Shown: piece after piece, positions 44,236-54,994 of the stretch
Layout: every line of letters begins with the position of its first letter
Position numbering within the stretch: the first letter of the stretch is position 1
Origin: Posidonia oceanica
Lineage: Eukaryota > Streptophyta > Magnoliopsida > Alismatales > Posidoniaceae
NCBI GenBank assembly: GCA_037176725.1
Contig: JAZBRS010000020.1
Span: 94,258,501-94,322,500, forward strand
Reading direction: 5' to 3'
DNA length: 64,000 nt
Position numbers and translations under genes: made by a program
The notes under the pieces: model-generated
Seen by the model: the letters and a program-made list of their open reading frames with translations, nothing else
Database searches by the model: none
What the model was told of the DNA's origin: nothing

Positions 44236-46228
44236 GAGTGCCCCGTGGCTCGATGGAAACTGTAGAACTGATTCGTGTTGTGCCACCGTAGAGGGGGATT
44301 CGATGACGGACGAACAACCGGGAGTCTCAGAAGTGACTCAACCTGAGGGAAGATGACACTCAGTGGTTAGGCCAGAGAGGTGTAATCACACTTGACACGA
44401 CGAGATTGTCTTTGTCCTGGTTGGAATCCTTGTCGAGCCTGTGCGACGTGATGCACTGGCTCGACGGTGGCAGTGTGTGCAAGACTATGTGCATAATCTA
44501 ACGGAGTAGAGTCTGGCTGACTCTCTGCATAGGCAGGCTCAAAGGGAGAATCGACGTATGCGACGGCGTGCCGCTCGGGGTTGCCAAGAGCGGAGTCACT
44601 ACTGTTGTTGTTGCTGCAGCGATTGCTGCTGCTGGAGGGGTTGTTGGCCTGCCTACCCAATGCAAAAGGTGTGGAGAAATGTCCACTTCGCAGTGAGCTT
44701 TCCACGTGGGCGCCAGCTCTAATCAGCAATGCATGACTAGTGACTGGTTGGATGGACAGCAAGGCTCTAGTCGCTGGCTGCGCCCCCTTAATGATTATTT
44801 CGATAGATTCCTCGTCTGAGGGCCTATCTCTGACCTAGACGGCTATGGAATGCCAGTGACCAACATACTCCCCGAATGGCTCCTGGGGCCTCTACCGGAT
44901 GGTGACAAGATCCTCTCGCTTGGGGATCAAGTCGAGGTTGAAAGAATATTGCTCAAGGAAAGCCTGGGAAATATCATTCCAAGTCTGAACCGCGGCCATG
45001 TCAAGGGTAGTGAACCACTTGAGCGTGGGGCCGGTCAGACTCTTCTAGAACAGGCGGATCAGGAGCCTGTTGTCAGCCTGAAGCTGAGCAAGGTCTCCGC
45101 AGTATACCCTTAGATGCAAGATGGGGCAGCCTCTACCGTTGTACTTTTTGAACTCCGAGATGTGGAATTTCGAAGGGAGTGTGGCCTCTGGAAAGTAGCA
45201 GAGGTCACGGAATCAGTAGGACTGGCGGTCCGTGCCTTGCACTTGACGAAGTGCTCTCACTAGATCACCCATCCTGGCAAGGAGAGCGTCTGAAGTTGCT
45301 GCTAGTGGTGATTGTGCAACTGGGGTAGGGACAGCGTATGCTGTATGGGTTGCGCGAAAGCGCTCTTCCGGATCCACCATCACGCCACCTGGTGTCAAGG
45401 CGTGAGGGCCAGCATCTCGTGCGATTGTGAGTAGTGTTGTGGGATGCAAGGGTCTGAACCTGATGCAAATGGGGTGAATAGATAATATGCTGTGTAGTAT
45501 ATGGTGCAGTGCGTGGGAGCAGCAGCTGTTATATCGGCACGGTCCCGGGCAACTGGCTCTAAGGGTGTTGTGCTCCTGCCAATCCAAGAGACTAGCCACC
45601 AAGTGATGGAGTAGCATGCAGTGGATAGTGCTGTGTTGATGCAGGAGGTAGAAAAAGTGCCCGCATCGTCAGAGCTGTGAGGAGCTGGGGCGATGGCAAG
45701 GGCGGAAATGCGGTGTGGTGAGCCTGTAGAGCTTTGGTGGGCTGTATCGGAACCTCAGAGGTCAGAGGGAGGGAGCAGACCATAGTCGGGTCGAGTGCAA
45801 AAGCCATGTCTCACAACCTCTCGGCCTTAGCCAACAGGCGTCGTGCTTGCGAGGCAAGGGACTCGTCGACCAACAGGCTGGGATGCAAAGGGGTGCCCGC
45901 CAAAGGGGGCATGGAAACAGAGGAGGAAATAGCGGGAGACCCTATCACAGAAACAGCCACAGACGACTAGATTCCCGAGGTGGGAAAGCCCTAGGAAGGA
46001 ACAAAAGGCGATGCTCCAGGAGCCTGAGTGGCGGTCACTATGGTTGCTTCAGTGACAAGCTCCAGATCGACTTGGGGCTGCCCTTGTTCCAAATAAATGG
46101 GGTTGGGAGGTCTCCTGCACCAAAAGGGGCGAAGAGACGGCAAATGTTAAAACGAGGGAAGGAGAGACCAAAGTCGATACCTCCTCTGACGCCAAAGAGG
46201 AAGAAGGCTCGCCAGTTCGCTGGGCCCT
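44236..46228 (-). pseudogene. gag N-terminal and core part of element D (before element F)
   Basis: This is the main part of D's gag: from the position of the E2 ATG (46228, here Arg instead of Met) through Pro-rich text, VDPEERFRATHTAY, the core (LFQKSL, LKWFT, FLEQYSFNLDL blocks, MLSIQPVTSHALLIRAGA, VESSLRSGHF), a Ser/Asn-rich linker and into the zinc knuckle, where F interrupts it. In-frame TAGs include 45045-45047 (Gln of LFQKSL, also TAG in C) and one near 44893. Loss of the ATG plus the stops make it dead. Same gene type as in C and E2. Confidence 0.82.
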
Positions 46229-47366
46229 AGTGGACCGCGAGCGGGTGCAAATGGGTCTGCGGCTGGAAGGAAAAGCACGAGACCTAAGGCGAGCTATTGT
46301 CGGAGGTGACAGATAGCTTAGAGACAAAGAGGAGGGACACTCGAGGTCCTAGCAGAGGATCTCGCACCTACCTACGAACAGCGAAAACAACAAAGGCGTC
46401 AAGAGATGGACACAATGCAAGTTATTAGGGGTGGTATGAATGGCACACATTCAAATGAATGCCCTATTATGCGCTCTCTCACCATGCATGTCCTGAGTAG
46501 GCGGCCTACTCGGACTCACTCATGGGTATGGGTTTATTGACAGACTCTAGGCTAGAAAAAGTAGGTCCCTCGTCTAAATCCTGGCCAAAGCTCAGGCAGT
46601 AACGAAGTGGTGCATTCGTGGCCTCGACCTAGCCAAAGCATGGGTTGTACCCTCTACTAACACCGACACGACCCCTGACAATGGGGGAACAGACCGACCA
46701 ACTTGCGCCACGCCAAAGCAATGGAACAAGAGACTGGGACTATCCTTTGCAGACTGATGGATGGACTCAGGGATGAAAAGATGCATGCTTTCTAAAATGA
46801 ATCAATCATGCAAATATGCTGTTAAATGTTTTGCTTGCGTTTTATTTAGCCAAAGGGGGAAAATTGCAAGTTTTGGCTCTAGTCGTGCTTAAATGTTATT
46901 GCTTGGCATTATTGTAGCTTTCAAATTAAGCCAAAGGGGAGCAAACATGTTTCTAATATCCTATGCATGGCAAAAGCATGAAAGGGAAAGAAACATGGAG
47001 TCATAGCATGCAAGCAATCATACAACAAGGCAAAAGGCATGTGCATGGCATGTGCAAGTGTTGTGGACATGATAGTGAAAAGAAAGCACTCATCATATCA
47101 AAAGGCAAGAATACATGGCATGTGCATGTGCTGTGGCATAGTAATTATGTAACACAAAGCATTTACCACTCAAAATGCATGTATTATTGCGCCAAGCAAG
47201 TATTTAGGCATGCATAAACAAGAAATAAAGCCAAGTAAGCAAAACATGGCATTAAGCAGGAAAATAAAGCAAGTAAAGTAAACAAGCAAGCAAGCAAGCA
47301 GATAAGGCATGCAGAAGTGCAAAAACCATGCGAGTGAAACGTCAAAATGAAAGCCGGAGTCTAGAA
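46229..47366 (-). other. Leader of element D with conserved block
   Basis: The in-frame upstream gag extension (46229-46327) is followed by the conserved leader block (46465-46795), then GGCATG- and AAGCAAG-rich sequence to the PBS. It is collinear with the leader of C. Confidence 0.7.
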
Positions 47367-47384
47367 TCCCCAATGGAATCGCCA
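47367..47384 (-). other. Primer binding site of element D
   Basis: The minus strand reads TGGCGATTCCATTGGGGA one base inside the 5' LTR (47386). It is of the same class as in A, B, C and E2 with two C-to-T type changes. Confidence 0.85.
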
Positions 47385-47385
47385 C

Positions 47386-47681
47386 TGTCCTTGTGACGAA
47401 ATCTTGCAGACTACGATGCCAGATCGGACCGACAACAGGCGTAGAGGGAGAGAGATAGTCATGGATAATGGACGAAGAAAACAAAAGAATAAGACAAAAC
47501 GGAGTGGCCACCTAGTCTATTGTCGGAAGACGAGGAAAACCAAGGAAAACAATGCTATGCATGTGATATGATGCAAAATGAATGACTCGTGTCAATGGAT
47601 GCGGACACAATGGTCACCGCGGACCAAAAGAAAGGGTAAGGACTCCTGTTACGCACGGAGAAGGTGTTAGGCACCCCCATG
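47386..47681 (-). repeat. Truncated 5' LTR of element D
   Basis: The first 296 bases beside the PBS match 30709-31000 of the 3' LTR, including the PBS-like copy (47502-47510) and U5 core. It stops at CCCCCATG, where the plus-strand LTR of E1 begins. The rest of this LTR is expected beyond the right edge of the window. Confidence 0.85.
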
Positions 47682-49314
47682 TGTTGACACTCCAATTTGA
47701 CTGCCATTTGGCAGATTTCACTCGAGGATTGAGCTCAGGAACCTAAAACCCCACTTTCCACCAAAACCACATCCAAACCCTAAAACCCAACCAAAACCCT
47801 AACATTTCTCCCCCAACACAAACTTAGGTCCATTAGAAACCCACTAAGCCCATTTAGAAGCCCTACTGAGACAGGGGGTCCAGTCGCCAGTCGCCAGTCA
47901 CACAGGCAATTGGACTGTGTTGTCGCCACTCAGGCAGGTGACTCAATCTGTCACCACTAACCGCGGCGACTGGACTGCATTATCGCCAGAGTGAGCGGCG
48001 ACTCACCTGTTCAAGCTCCTCCTGCGCAAACTGCTGCGTGCCACGACCTACAACCGCACCGTCCGCCCGTTGCCGTGCACACCATGCCTGTCAGAGCTCT
48101 CGCCCATGCCTCTGACACCTCCCACGCCATGCCCTGCCACCATGCTCCTTGGGCAGAGAGCCGAACAAAACTACAACCCACCTGTGAACCCACCACAGAG
48201 ACAACGGCCATTCTTGCAGTTTCACCCCCACACACCCACTACCGGCCATCGTCCTTGGCTTCCAGAGCGACCTAGAGCCAAGAACACCTTCCTGAGTGAT
48301 CCCCGAACTTCCCCGTACGCCGACATAATCCCCAACAGGCCTTCCAAGCCTTGGAGCATCCTTCGCGCCGTTGTCTTCCCCAACACCGGTGAGCCACCCC
48401 AAAGCTCTGTCCGACGCCACATTCTCCTTCCTCGCGCACCAGGAAGCACCTCCGAACATCCCCGAGCACATTCCAACACTGCCGAGCAACCGCCACTCCC
48501 TCCAGCACCGCTGCGACCTCCGCACCATCCAACTCCGGCGAGCCACGTCGAGAGGCACGTCCGTGCCCCTGCACAGGTACGAAACCACTCCATTTCCATC
48601 CTCAGATTTCCCTCTAGCTCTCTCGGCCTCCTCCGAGTGCCTTGGTGGCGTCTCGTGGCCTATTGGCCTCCCAAAGGCCGGCAGACGCGGTCATCGTCGG
48701 CTAGAAGAGGAGCAAGGTGGTTAGAGCGATCCGCTTGCTCATTTTCAATTCTGATTGCATGCTCACGTTCATGGGAATGTCGTGAAGCTTCCTCAATCAC
48801 CACCGGTCTCTTTTGTGCCACCATTGGTGTGGACCTTGGCGTCAAAGTCCGACCTTCGGACTGTTGCCGACTGGAGTTTGGGCTGCCGTATCTCATGGCC
48901 CAGGCAGCCATTTTGTTTGTTGATTGTATGCATATGCTCGTGGATGAATGGTGTATGATTTCCAGTTTTTAGCTTCCTGTTTTGCACGGCCGCTGGTGGG
49001 AGGTTTGGCTCCAAAGTTCGCCGTGCGAACTACCTGTGCTGCCGGTTCAGGCGCCGCTTGTAGCGGCGACTAGCCTGGCTTTCTGGGCAGTCTCCGCGCC
49101 GTTTTTGCGCCGACGTATCTCCCCATCTAGGCACTCATTTTGCTTTCCGTTTGCATGGATTTGATCTTGGATGTGCCCTCTACATTTCTGCATGTTTAGT
49201 TTCTTGTTTTGAATCGATTTACTAGCCTTCCCAAGGCTGTGAGGTTGCCTGTCTGGGAACCTACACAAGGTCCAGTCGCCCCTCTAGCTAGCGACCTGTG
49301 CCGCTGCCACTCCG
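47682..49314 (+). repeat. E1: 5' end of a plus-strand Tat/Ogre-type LTR, cut by E2
   Basis: It starts TGTTGACACTCC, the LTR start of this family, inside D's 5' LTR. A telobox-like A/C-rich zone (47760-47830), a GTCGCC/GGCGAC cluster (47880-48005), a GC-rich zone (48010-48970) and another GTCGCC cluster follow before E2 begins at 49315. The layout matches the LTRs of B and C. The long plus-strand open frame 48070-48972 is opposed by several open frames on the minus strand and matches nothing I know. Confidence 0.65.
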
Positions 49315-51206
49315 TGTTGACACCCCATCTTGACAGGCTTGGACCAATTGGGACCTTCTGGTGACTTCTGGATCTAAACCTAGGTCAAAACTACACCCAA
49401 CCCTCTTCATCTTACCCTTCGAATCAAGCCTAAACTTGACCTAAGCTTACACCCCTTTTCCAAGCCCAAAACCTGCCCAAAAACCATAGGAGAACCCATC
49501 AAGCCCTACTTAGCAAACCTACCCAAACACTTAGAGATTCTCAACCCAAAACCATTCCCAAAAACCCTAGAAAACCTAGGTAAAACTATCCTTTTTCTAC
49601 ACCTCAAAACCCTTTCAAAACCTTCTCAAAACTAAACCAGAGCCCTAGAACCAACAATAGAAACCCTAGGCTACACACTCCCCAATTTTCACAAAATTTC
49701 AAAACTTTTAAGCCTTCCTTTTACCTAAATTATCCTTTTCTCTCTCTTGGATTATTCTTTTCTCTCTCCACTCTCTCTCCTGATTATCCTCCCCCTTTTC
49801 ATCCCCTTCTCTCTCTTTTTCTTGCCTGGCTGTGGGCCCCCTTTGTGCTTTTATCTCTTCTCTATCTTATTTCTATTTTTACCTTATTTTTAGCATTTTC
49901 CCTGACTTTTAAAAAATTATTCTCCTCCAACTCATCTCTTTCCCCTTTATTCTTCCTTTTCTCCTTTTCTTTTTCCTTCTCTTTTCCTTTTTCTTTCTTT
50001 TGCTAAAATCCATAAAAAACCCTTAAAAATCTCTAAAACTCTAAAACAAAAGGGAAGCAAACCAGAACCCTAAGAAAAATAATTAAAAATACTAAACAAA
50101 CAATTAAAAACCTAAACCCAACTAAATTTAGCTAAAATGGAAAACCAAGGATGCAAGCTAAAAAATGCAAAACAAACCAAAAGAAAATGATGTAAAATCA
50201 AGGAAAAAACTAAAATGCAATCAAAACCAACCAAAAGTGAAAACCCTATCAAAATAATCAAAAAGCAAACCCTAAGAAGAAGTAAAACAATTAAAAACAC
50301 TAAGACAAACAATTAATGAAAAACTTAACAAATCTAAAAGGGACAATTTAAAAACTTAACTAAAAAGAAGAGAGAAACAATTACAGACTTAAAAACACTT
50401 AATTAAACAAGAGAAACCTAACAAAAAAACATCAAGAGAACCTAACAAATAAAAAATCAAAAGTGTAATTTAAAGAAGACCTCAGAAAAATCCTAAAAGA
50501 CTAAAACTAAAAGCCGAAACTCACTCTAATTAATCTAAAAATAAATCTTAAAAAAATCCTAATTAACATCCCAAGTACTTAACAAGAAAAACATAATTAA
50601 AAATAACTTAAAAGGCTTAACAAACACTTAATCAAAACGGAAAACAAATTAAAAACAAAGAAAACCCTTAAAACCCTAATCAAACCCAAAATCCCTCTAA
50701 ACCACACTAACTAACCAAAAACAGTCATTAAAAAATTTAATCAACATCCTAACTTACAACACAATCATTCTAATATTTTTACTTATTTTTATTTTATTTT
50801 TAGCTAATTTATTTCTCCTCTTTTTCTCCTCTCTTTCTCCCTTCCATCCTATTCTTTTTCTTTTTTTCTGCTGGGCCCAGTCCGGCCCGTTCCCGCCATC
50901 CTTCTTTCTTTTTCTTTTCTCCAGTTCGCGGCCTGGCCCGCCTTCCTCCTCTTCCTCTTCCTTCTTCTTCCTCAACTTCTTCAGCATTCTCCCGCGAGCT
51001 GTGCAGCACTCCCTCCTCCTTTCAAATTTCAAGTCTTCCCTCTCCGTCCAATCCAGCAACAGCTCGCTCCTCGTCTCTCGTCTCTCAGTGCCATTTCCGG
51101 TAGGCTTTAACTGCTTGTCTCCCTCGCCGCTTGTCTCCCTCATCTGCAGTGGACGGCGCCGGTGGAATTCAAATTCCACGAGCGCGCGAGCAAGCCGGGA
51201 GCAGCA

Positions 51207-51215
51207 GATAAAAGG
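51207..51215 (+). promoter_or_regulatory. Candidate TATA element of the E2 LTR
   Basis: GATAAAAGG lies in GC-rich surroundings, followed by a pyrimidine-rich start-like stretch about 30 bases later. The position in mid-LTR fits a U3/R border, but no independent evidence for transcription exists in the sequence. Confidence 0.25.
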
Positions 51216-52899
51216 CCTCGCCCTCCGCTCCTTCTGTGCCTTTTTTGCCATCCGAGAGAGAGAACTGAGAAGTCCGGAGAGAATTCCCCAAGCAAACTCC
51301 TTCTTCTTCCTCTGAAATCCGCAGCATTGCCCCTTCCTTTTCTCCAGCACCAGCCCCCTTCTAGGCCTCCAATTCTCTTTCATTTCCTGACCAAATCCTT
51401 CACCCAACACCCAGCATTCCTCTTCCACTCTTCCACGGCCTTTCCACCTCAGAACCACCCCCGATTTCACCTGAATTCCACCACAGAACCCAACTCCAAC
51501 CCATCTGAAATTGCCACCACCACAGACCTCCAATTTGTCCCAAACCTTTCCCAGTCACTCGCCTGAACTCCACCTCCCCAAGCCACCCAACCTTCAGCCC
51601 AGCAAACCACCACCGTCCTTACCCGCCACCACAAACACCTACAGTCCTCTCTGTCCAGAAAACCAACCGACCTGCAATCTCCACCCACAGTCCACCGCGA
51701 CCCCATTCAACTGCCCAGAAACCTCCACCAAACATCCAGCAACCTTCCAGAAGGACCCATCCGGCCTGAGGAGCAGCGGACACCCCCCCGGTCTCCGGCT
51801 GCCTCTGTGTACCCAAAATCTGCAAATCCATCCATCGACCTTCGAAGCTCACGTCCAAGCGTCTGGGAAGCACCGGAGGGCTCCGTGGAGGCGACTCCGA
51901 TCCTCGCGAGCGGCAGACGGTGCCCGCAGCGGCCAGACGAACTCCACTGGCGATCTCTGAAACCACCTGCGTCGGGGGGGCTTCTCAGCCACGGAAGCAG
52001 GTAATCTCCTTTTCCTTTCGCCTATTTTTCTTTCCCTCTTGCTTCTCCAGCCTTTAGAATAGGATTCCCTTCTCTCCTGCGCCGAGTCAACTCCGGTCAG
52101 CGTCGTCTTCTCCGGCGAGCATCATAGTGCGTCCCGCCGCTCCGGTCAGCAGAACGACGCTCCAGCAGCTGCCTCCGGTCCGCACGAGCCTCAAGAGCAT
52201 GCTCCGGCCTTCGGATCGCAGCGTCGTCGCGTCAATCGCCCGGACTGCGCCTTTGAAGCTCTGCAGACCTCCGGTGGCCTCCCCGGCTCGCTCCAGCCAG
52301 CGTCGAGCTCCGCCGAATGTCGCCCGAACTCCGTCAGGACCTGGTGATGCTTTCCCGCCGATCTGCGCAGCCCCAGCACCCCCCTGCTGGCGTTCATGGA
52401 CGCTGGTAGCCTTCTGCTACAGTGTCCATGGCCGTCGGCCATGCCACTGTTCATTTATTTTCCCATTATCTAAGTTTTTTGCCAAATATTGCATTTCTGG
52501 TCTGAGTTCTTGTTATTTTGCGTTCAGGTCCTTTATTTGATTTAATCTGCTTATTTCTGAGCTGAAACTATATAAAATTGCATGAAATATCTGTGGTTCT
52601 CTTTATTTGCATACTGGTCCTTTTACTGTGCTTTCCTTAGTAATAAGTTTGAGTTTGGCCCTCCAGCCATTCATTATTGCACTTTAATCCTGCAGTTGTT
52701 TAATTAGATTTGATGTATTAAGTTTGCCATATAAAATTATATTCTGGGTCCTCTTTGTTTTCAGTATTTGCTATCTGGTCCTCTGTCCTGTAGAACTTAG
52801 CTTTTATTTTTCATTTTTGCTTGTTGCATTGCATTTTTCCCCCTCTGTTTTCTGATTTTTGCATATAGGTCCTTTTCTAATGCACAGTAGTCATTTTAA

Positions 52900-53350
52900 T
52901 GCATATTTAGCTTATAAAATTGCATTTTTGACCCTGCATGATTTGAAAATTACACATAGGTCCTCTGCATGCTTATAAAAATCATTTAAATGCACATTTT
53001 GCTTATGAAATTGCATTTTAGCCCCCACATGTTTGAAAAATTGCATGTAAATCCCCCATTTGCATTCCCAGACTACTTAGGACCCTGTTTTTCTGGAAAA
53101 ATTGCATTCTGAACCCTAATGATTTCAAAATTGCATTCCAACCTGCCACATGATTTCAAAGCTTGCCTTGATGCATACCCATCTTGAAAAATTGCATTTT
53201 AAACCCTGCCCTTTGCAAAATTGCATACAGACCCTCCTTTTTTTTCAAATTCCTTGCATGAATGTCCCAAACTTTTCAAAACTTTTGCATTTAGACCCCC
53301 ATCCTTTCAAAATTGCATTTGAACCCCCAACTTTCTGAAAAATCACCCTT
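52900..53350 (+). repeat. Irregular AAATTGCATTTT repeats in the E2 LTR
   Basis: About ten copies of (A/G)AAATTGCAT(T/A) are spaced 35-60 bases apart, usually followed by a short C-rich phrase such as GACCC or AACCCC. The spacing varies, so this is a decayed tandem array. It is the counterpart of the ATGCAAT zones in the LTRs of A and D. Confidence 0.65.
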
Positions 53351-54110
53351 AAGTCCTTTCTTGCATTCTGCATGCATTTGCATTCTTGCATTCTTGCATT
53401 TGGCATCCTCTGCACACACTCAAGCTTCTTTAGCTCCCATTTACATGGGAGGACCTGTTTGCACACCCCTAGGACCCCCTGTACACTTAGTTCTATTCTT
53501 CTCCCCTGTTCTAGCCCCTCTGCCTTGGAGCTGTGATATCTTCCAATCTTACCGTTGGATCTTCTCAAACAAGCTACCCAGACGACCCCGGCGGAGCGCT
53601 CTTCAGCATGGAGCAAGCAAGTCTCAGATCAGGCCTCAGATTTTCCAGGTATGTCCTTCTGAACCCCTGCACAGCATTCATTTGCATACCATTTGCATTG
53701 CATGCATCGTTTTCGCTTTTTGTTTCCTCGAACATGTAGAATAGGACTTTCTCTTCTTATCTATCAATTCTGCTCCCTCTTTCGCGTATTTCCAAGTGTT
53801 TTGTGTTGTGTTTCCCCTGGATTCACCACTTATTGCAACTTTCTTCCACCTTTTCCACGATCCGATCGCACCACGAGCTTTGGGCAGTGTGCGAGACACA
53901 CCGTGGAGCGGTTTAGTGGGAAACAATCACAAAGCGGTGGTAATCCCCCCATTTGCTTACTTTCTCCATTGTAGGTCTTCACACCTACTCTGTGTGGCCC
54001 TTAAACAGTGTCTGTTCTCACACACGCGCTGTTTTGCTTCTCGTTTCGCTTCTCTTGTTCTTTCTCCTTGCATTTGCATCTACATGGTTTTACCGAGGTT
54101 TCGCTTCGCT

Positions 54111-54260
54111 TTGGGCACCGTTTTGCATGCCCACTTTGTCTTTGGCACCGTTTTACGTGCCCGCTTCGCTTTTGGCACCGTTTTGCGTGCCCGCTTTGTC
54201 TTTGGCACCGTTTTGCGTGCCCGCTTTTGTCTTTTGCACCGTTTTGCGTGCCGTTTTGCT
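54111..54260 (+). repeat. 30-bp tandem array in the E2 LTR
   Basis: Units TTTGGCACCGTTTTGCGTGC plus CCGCTTTGTC start at 54111, 54141, 54171, 54201 and 54232, five units with one single-base insertion. Because 30 is a multiple of three, all frames translate into ten-residue repeats, which explains several spurious open frames here. Confidence 0.9.
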
Positions 54261-54844
54261 TTCTCGCTCGGTTTTGCGTGTCGATCTTGTTTTCTTACAC
54301 CGTTTCACGTGTTTTACGCCGTTTTCTCTTGCGTGTCGCCTGCATTGCTTGGTTTTACCGTTGTTTTGCTTTTTCGCTTGCATTTGCATATAGGACAGTG
54401 ATGCTTACTGCCTGGAGTTCTCACGAGCCAGGTTTCGCCTGGTTCGGAACACAGACAGCGCTGCTGAGCACTTAGACTGCACGTTTACTTTCTTGCATTG
54501 CATCCTTCCACTTAGAGCACACCTATGAGCATTCATTCTGGCATTCATTGGCATTTAGGCATTCCAATCTGCATTTCCCTGCGTATGCGAGCGTAAGCCT
54601 AGAAAAACCGATTCTCGGGCGTGTCGGGGGTGCCTAACACCTTCCCCGCGCGTAACAGGAGTCCTTGCCCAGTCTTTTGGCCCGCAATGACCATATCGCC
54701 CTTATCCTAGGCATGAGTCATCTCATCCGCATGTATTTGCATTTGTTTTCCTTCGCATTGCTTTGCTTTGCATTTCTTGCTTGGTTTTGCGTGTTAATTC
54801 ACGCATTTCCCTCGGTTTTCCTTGTCTCCCGATAATAGACACGG

Positions 54845-54855
54845 TGGCGACTCTG
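54845..54855 (+). other. PBS-like copy inside the E2 LTR
   Basis: TGGCGACTCTG repeats the first 11 bases of the true PBS 132 bases upstream of it. Equivalent copies occur in the LTRs of A, B, C and D. Confidence 0.8.
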
Positions 54856-54976
54856 AATTGTCTTATCTTCTTCTTTTCTTATCTTTTCTCCTCTGTTCTA
54901 AGTGTTTTCGAGTTGAGCCCTCCTCCTCGGACCTCGCCGCCAATAGTAAGCCTGATTCTGATTGGGATTACTACAG

Positions 54977-54994
54977 TGGCGACTCTGCTGGGGA
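54977..54994 (+). other. Primer binding site of element E2
   Basis: TGGCGACTCTGCTGGGGA stands one base after the LTR end ACTACA. Primer for minus-strand DNA; tRNA-Arg is the primer reported for Ogre elements, not verified here. Confidence 0.88.

Larger units (their letters stand above)
30709..47681 (-). mobile_element. Element D: gag-only Tat/Ogre-type element with nested insertions
   Basis: This is a nearly complete minus-strand element: 3' LTR (30709-34033), polypurine tract, minisatellite 3' UTR (34049-36434), post-gag segment (36435-37660), gag (37663-46228, interrupted by element F), leader, PBS (47367-47384) and a 5' LTR cut at 47681 by E1. The two LTR ends (30709-31000 and 47386-47680) align well with scattered substitutions, so they belong together. 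No pol domain occurs anywhere inside. GGTGA (30704-30708) would be the left target site. Confidence 0.82.
49315..54975 (+). repeat. 5' LTR of element E2 (5661 bp)
   Basis: It runs from TGTTGACACCCC to GGGATTACTACA beside the PBS. In order it has a telobox-rich A/C zone (49480-50740), pyrimidine tracts, a GC-rich zone (51000-52450), T-rich sequence with ATTGCATTT words (52850-53400), a 30-bp array (54111-54260), a hairpin (54425-54445), the conserved U5 core (54600-54680) and a PBS-like copy (54845-54855). It corresponds zone by zone to A's LTR in the opposite orientation. Confidence 0.88.

Noticed and set aside
47771..47812. Interstitial telomere repeat (CCCTAAA-like words)
   Set aside because: The words are spaced irregularly and mixed with AACCC and CCAAA; they are not tandem telomere units. 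Treated as telobox-like LTR sequence.
48070..48972. A 300-codon plus-strand open frame
   Set aside because: It lies in the GC-rich zone of the E1 LTR, several minus-strand frames are open over the same bases, its composition is Pro/Ser/Arg-rich, and no motif is recognisable. It looks compositional.
50754..51533. A 259-codon minus-strand open frame with a Lys/Glu-rich end
   Set aside because: It is antisense to the E2 LTR; the charged tail comes from the pyrimidine tract on the other strand and the plus strand is equally open.
54111..54260. Ten-residue repeat proteins and a CRISPR-like direct repeat
   Set aside because: The units are contiguous with no spacers and the period of 30 keeps all frames open. 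It is a minisatellite in an LTR.
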